Assembly (NCBI RefSeq): GCF_002351485.1 | Contig: NZ_NWMW01000002.1 | Location: forward strand, 124,001-188,000 | Direction of reading: 5' to 3' | Origin: Sphingomonas spermidinifaciens | GTDB taxonomy: Bacteria > Pseudomonadota > Alphaproteobacteria > Sphingomonadales > Sphingomonadaceae | Length of the DNA stretch: 64,000 nt | Part shown: positions 62,222-64,000 of the stretch, piece after piece | Position numbering within the stretch: position 1 is the stretch's first letter | Layout of the letters: every line of letters starts with the position of its first letter | The notes under the pieces: model-generated | What the model saw: only the letters and a program-made list of their open reading frames with translations | What the model was told of the DNA's origin: nothing | Database searches by the model: none | Made by a program: the position numbers and the translations under genes

Positions 62222-63607
62222 TTATGCCTTGAGGTGGTAAAGGCCCGCCCCGTGCGGCGGCAGCGTCTCCACCAGCCGACCCTCCACTCGGCCGAGGCTG
62301 CGCCCCGACCACAGGTCGGTGGCTCGGACCGCGCCGCTGAGCCCCAGTGCCGACAGCGCGAGGCCGACCGACTTTGGCTTGTCGCCGACGTTGAACAGCG
62401 CGAGGTAGCGCTCGTTCGGCGCGCCCTCGGGCCGGGCCGACCAGATATGCGTGTCGTCCTCGACGAAATGCGGGCGGTTGTCGGTCGAGGCCTGATTGAC
62501 CGCCAGCACCGCGCGGTTGGTGAGCAGCGCCAGCGTCTTCGCGTCGAGGTGGCGAAGGTCGCCGCCCATGATGAGCGGCGAGCGCGCGATCGACCAGAGT
62601 GTCATCACCGTGCGCTGCTCGTCGGGGGTGAAGCGCGTGTCGCGCGCGCCGAGCGCCAGCCGGCCGAGCGGCAGCATGTCGGCATCGGGCCACGCGCCCG
62701 GCCGCCGCCACGGGTTCCAGTTCTCCAGCCGGACGAACTGGGCCTTCAGCATCGGCCATTCGTCCCAGAAATCGTCGCTGATCCGCCACATCTGTGCATA
62801 TTCGCGGACATGGTCGCCGCGGATCACCGGCGTCTCGCCGGGCGACAGGCTGAGGACCATCGGCCGGCCGCTGTTCTGTATGGCGCGGTGCGCCGCCTCG
62901 ATCTCGGGCGCGTGCGCGTCATAGGGGCGGCTCATATCGTCCATCTTGACGAAATCGACGCCCCAGCCGGCGTAGAGGCGGAAGACGCTGTCATAATAAG
63001 CCTGCGCGCCCGGTCGGGTCATGTCGACGCCGTACATGTCGGGGTTCCACGGGCAGATGCTCGACGTGTCGGCGATGTCCTGCGCTCGATAGCGGGTGCC
63101 GAGGATCGGCAGGTTGCGCCTGACTGCAAGGCGCGGGATGCCGCGCATCAGGTGGATGCCGAAGCGCATCCCCATGCCGTGGACCTCGGCGGCGAGGCGG
63201 GTGAAACCCGATCCGTCGGCGCTCGACGGAAAGCGGTTGGGCGCGGGGATCAGCCGGCCATGGCCATCCATCGCCGGGATCGGATCCTTGTTGTAGGTAT
63301 AGCTCGACGCGGCGGGTTCATACCACTGGATGTCGATGGTGAAGACGTCGTAGCCGAAGGGCAGCAGCTTGTCGCGCATGATGGTCGCGGTCTCGCGTGC
63401 CTGCGCCTCGGTGATCGTCGTCGCGAAGCTGTTCCAGCTGTTCCAGCCCATCGGCGGGCGCGGCGCGAGCAGCGCCCCCGACCTTCGGGCGGGCCGGCGC
63501 GACTGGCCGGCGGCTTCGGCAGGGAGCGCGATCGAACCGGCCATCGCCGCGCCTGCCGCCGCTGCCCCCGTGAGCGCGGCGCGTCGGCTGATCCTCGTGC
63601 GATCCAT
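62222..63607 (-). CDS. Exported GH27 alpha-galactosidase
   Basis: A 461-residue glycoside hydrolase of family 27. A Tat signal (RISRRAALTGAAAAGAAMAGSIALPAEA) is followed by PPMGWNSWNSFATTITEAQ. The nucleophile Asp is in VDFVKMDDMSRPY and the acid/base in WRISDDFWDEWPML; a C-terminal beta domain ends GLYHLKA. It removes alpha-galactose (or related) side chains from plant polysaccharides. Three in-frame ATGs are adjacent (63613, 63610, 63607); GGGG spacing favours the last. Confidence 0.9.
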   Translation of the reverse strand: MDRTRISRRAALTGAAAAGAAMAGSIALPAEAAGQSRRPARRSGALLAPRPPMGWNSWNSFATTITEAQARETATIMRDKLLPFGYDVFTIDIQWYEPAASSYTYNKDPIPAMDGHGRLIPAPNRFPSSADGSGFTRLAAEVHGMGMRFGIHLMRGIPRLAVRRNLPILGTRYRAQDIADTSSICPWNPDMYGVDMTRPGAQAYYDSVFRLYAGWGVDFVKMDDMSRPYDAHAPEIEAAHRAIQNSGRPMVLSLSPGETPVIRGDHVREYAQMWRISDDFWDEWPMLKAQFVRLENWNPWRRPGAWPDADMLPLGRLALGARDTRFTPDEQRTVMTLWSIARSPLIMGGDLRHLDAKTLALLTNRAVLAVNQASTDNRPHFVEDDTHIWSARPEGAPNERYLALFNVGDKPKSVGLALSALGLSGAVRATDLWSGRSLGRVEGRLVETLPPHGAGLYHLKA

Positions 63608-63711
63608 CATCATCCCCTTCGATCTTGTTTTCGCTGGCAGGACTATTCTCGTATGTGCAAATTGCAAGCCGGCGACGGCGTCGTGGCGCCGCGATGACGG
63701 GGGAGGGCCGC

Positions 63712-64000
63712 TTGGCCGGCGACGACAGCAAACAGGCGAAATCAACGACCTATCGCGCGCCCGCGCTCGAGAAGGGGCTGGAGATCCTGACCTTCCTCGC
63801 GCAGCAGGAGGACCCGCTGACGCTGACCGCGATCGTCCAGCAGATGGGCAAATCGAGCGGCGAGCTGTTCCGGCTGCTCCAGGTGCTGCAGACCCACGGC
63901 TTCGTCGCGCAGAGCCGAGAGGGCTATGTGCTGACGCCCAAGCTGCTCCAGATCGGCATGGAGCGCCCACCGCTGCGCAACCTGGTCGAGGTGGCGCTGC
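63712..64000 (+). CDS. IclR-family transcriptional regulator (partial at window end)
   Basis: The first ~96 residues run off the window. After a polar start the winged helix is clear: YRAPALEKGLEILTFLAQQ, LTLTAIVQQMGKSSGELFRLLQVL, then GFVAQSREGYVLTPKLLQIG. TTG at 63712 has GGGGGAGGG just upstream and is preferred; an in-frame ATG at 63694 lacks a ribosome binding site. Divergent from the galactosidase, so it probably controls it or adjoining sugar genes beyond the window. Confidence 0.8.
   Translation, partial: MAGDDSKQAKSTTYRAPALEKGLEILTFLAQQEDPLTLTAIVQQMGKSSGELFRLLQVLQTHGFVAQSREGYVLTPKLLQIGMERPPLRNLVEVAL

Overview
The window looks like a chromosomal segment of a sphingomonad (Alphaproteobacteria, Sphingomonadales). 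The evidence is very high GC, dense ATGA/GTGA-coupled operons, an alphaproteobacterial LexA box (GTTC-N7-GTTC), a gene transfer agent (GTA)-type structural cluster, betaine-lipid genes btaAB, and a protocatechuate 4,5-cleavage (lig) gene set with a LigM-type O-demethylase. No rRNA, tRNA, CRISPR array, insertion sequence or transposase was seen. Genus-level assignment is inference.

Layout. 1-8975: distal half of a GTA/prophage-like head-tail cluster (connector, small proteins, tail terminator, major tail protein, gp10 and gp10.1, short tape measure, DUF2460 and DUF2163 tail-tip proteins, NlpC/P60 peptidase, tail hub, DUF2793 protein). 9084-10254: OmpA-like porin with a long polyproline linker and a terminator. 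10293-16888: SOS mutagenesis cassette imuA-imuB-dnaE2 behind a LexA box. 17054-21502: branched-chain 2-oxoacid dehydrogenase E1alpha, E1beta and E2 with an alpha/beta hydrolase embedded. 21451-22961: MerR-type regulator, a mer-like operator and a glutaredoxin-membrane-DUF305 fusion. 22987-25153: Xer recombinase, fdhD, mobA. 25157-33765: exported S9 peptidase, a frameshifted aromatic-acid-type MFS transporter, folB-folD-purU-MTHFR, and divergently an alpha/beta hydrolase with ligM. 33766-38092: repeats, a GIY-YIG::TrmJ fusion, nrdR, glyA, rpiB. 38185-46515: lipoproteins, btaAB, lipB, membrane proteins, hemF. 46562-55893: trmL, the cytochrome bc1 operon petABC, apt, a MaoC-like protein, a nucleotide pyrophosphatase-like lipoprotein, ychF, PAP2 phosphatase and a 2OG-Fe oxygenase. 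55971-62218: pobA-ligJ, a LysR regulator with two DNA-binding domains, then ligK-ligU-ligI. 62222-64000: GH27 alpha-galactosidase and the start of an IclR-family regulator.

How genes work together. LigM moves aromatic O-methyl groups to tetrahydrofolate. The adjacent MTHFR, FolD and PurU can carry that carbon to formate, and FdhD/MobA (formate dehydrogenase maturation, molybdenum cofactor) lie a few kb away. Protocatechuate, made from vanillate by LigM or from 4-hydroxybenzoate by PobA, would enter the 4,5-cleavage route whose lower steps (LigI, LigU, LigJ, LigK) are encoded at the right end. The ring-cleaving ligAB and ligC are not in the window.

Most unusual items: short palindromic or interspersed repeats translated inside genes (GTA gp10.1 at 1903-2009, the linker that joins GIY-YIG to TrmJ, probably imuB and the 5' end of ligU); the glutaredoxin-MauE-DUF305 fusion behind a mer-like operator; a putative TIM-barrel domain on the GTA DUF2460 protein; a LysR regulator with duplicated HTH domains beside a clean dyad; and two apparent single-base frameshifts (27.47 kb and 53.36 kb).
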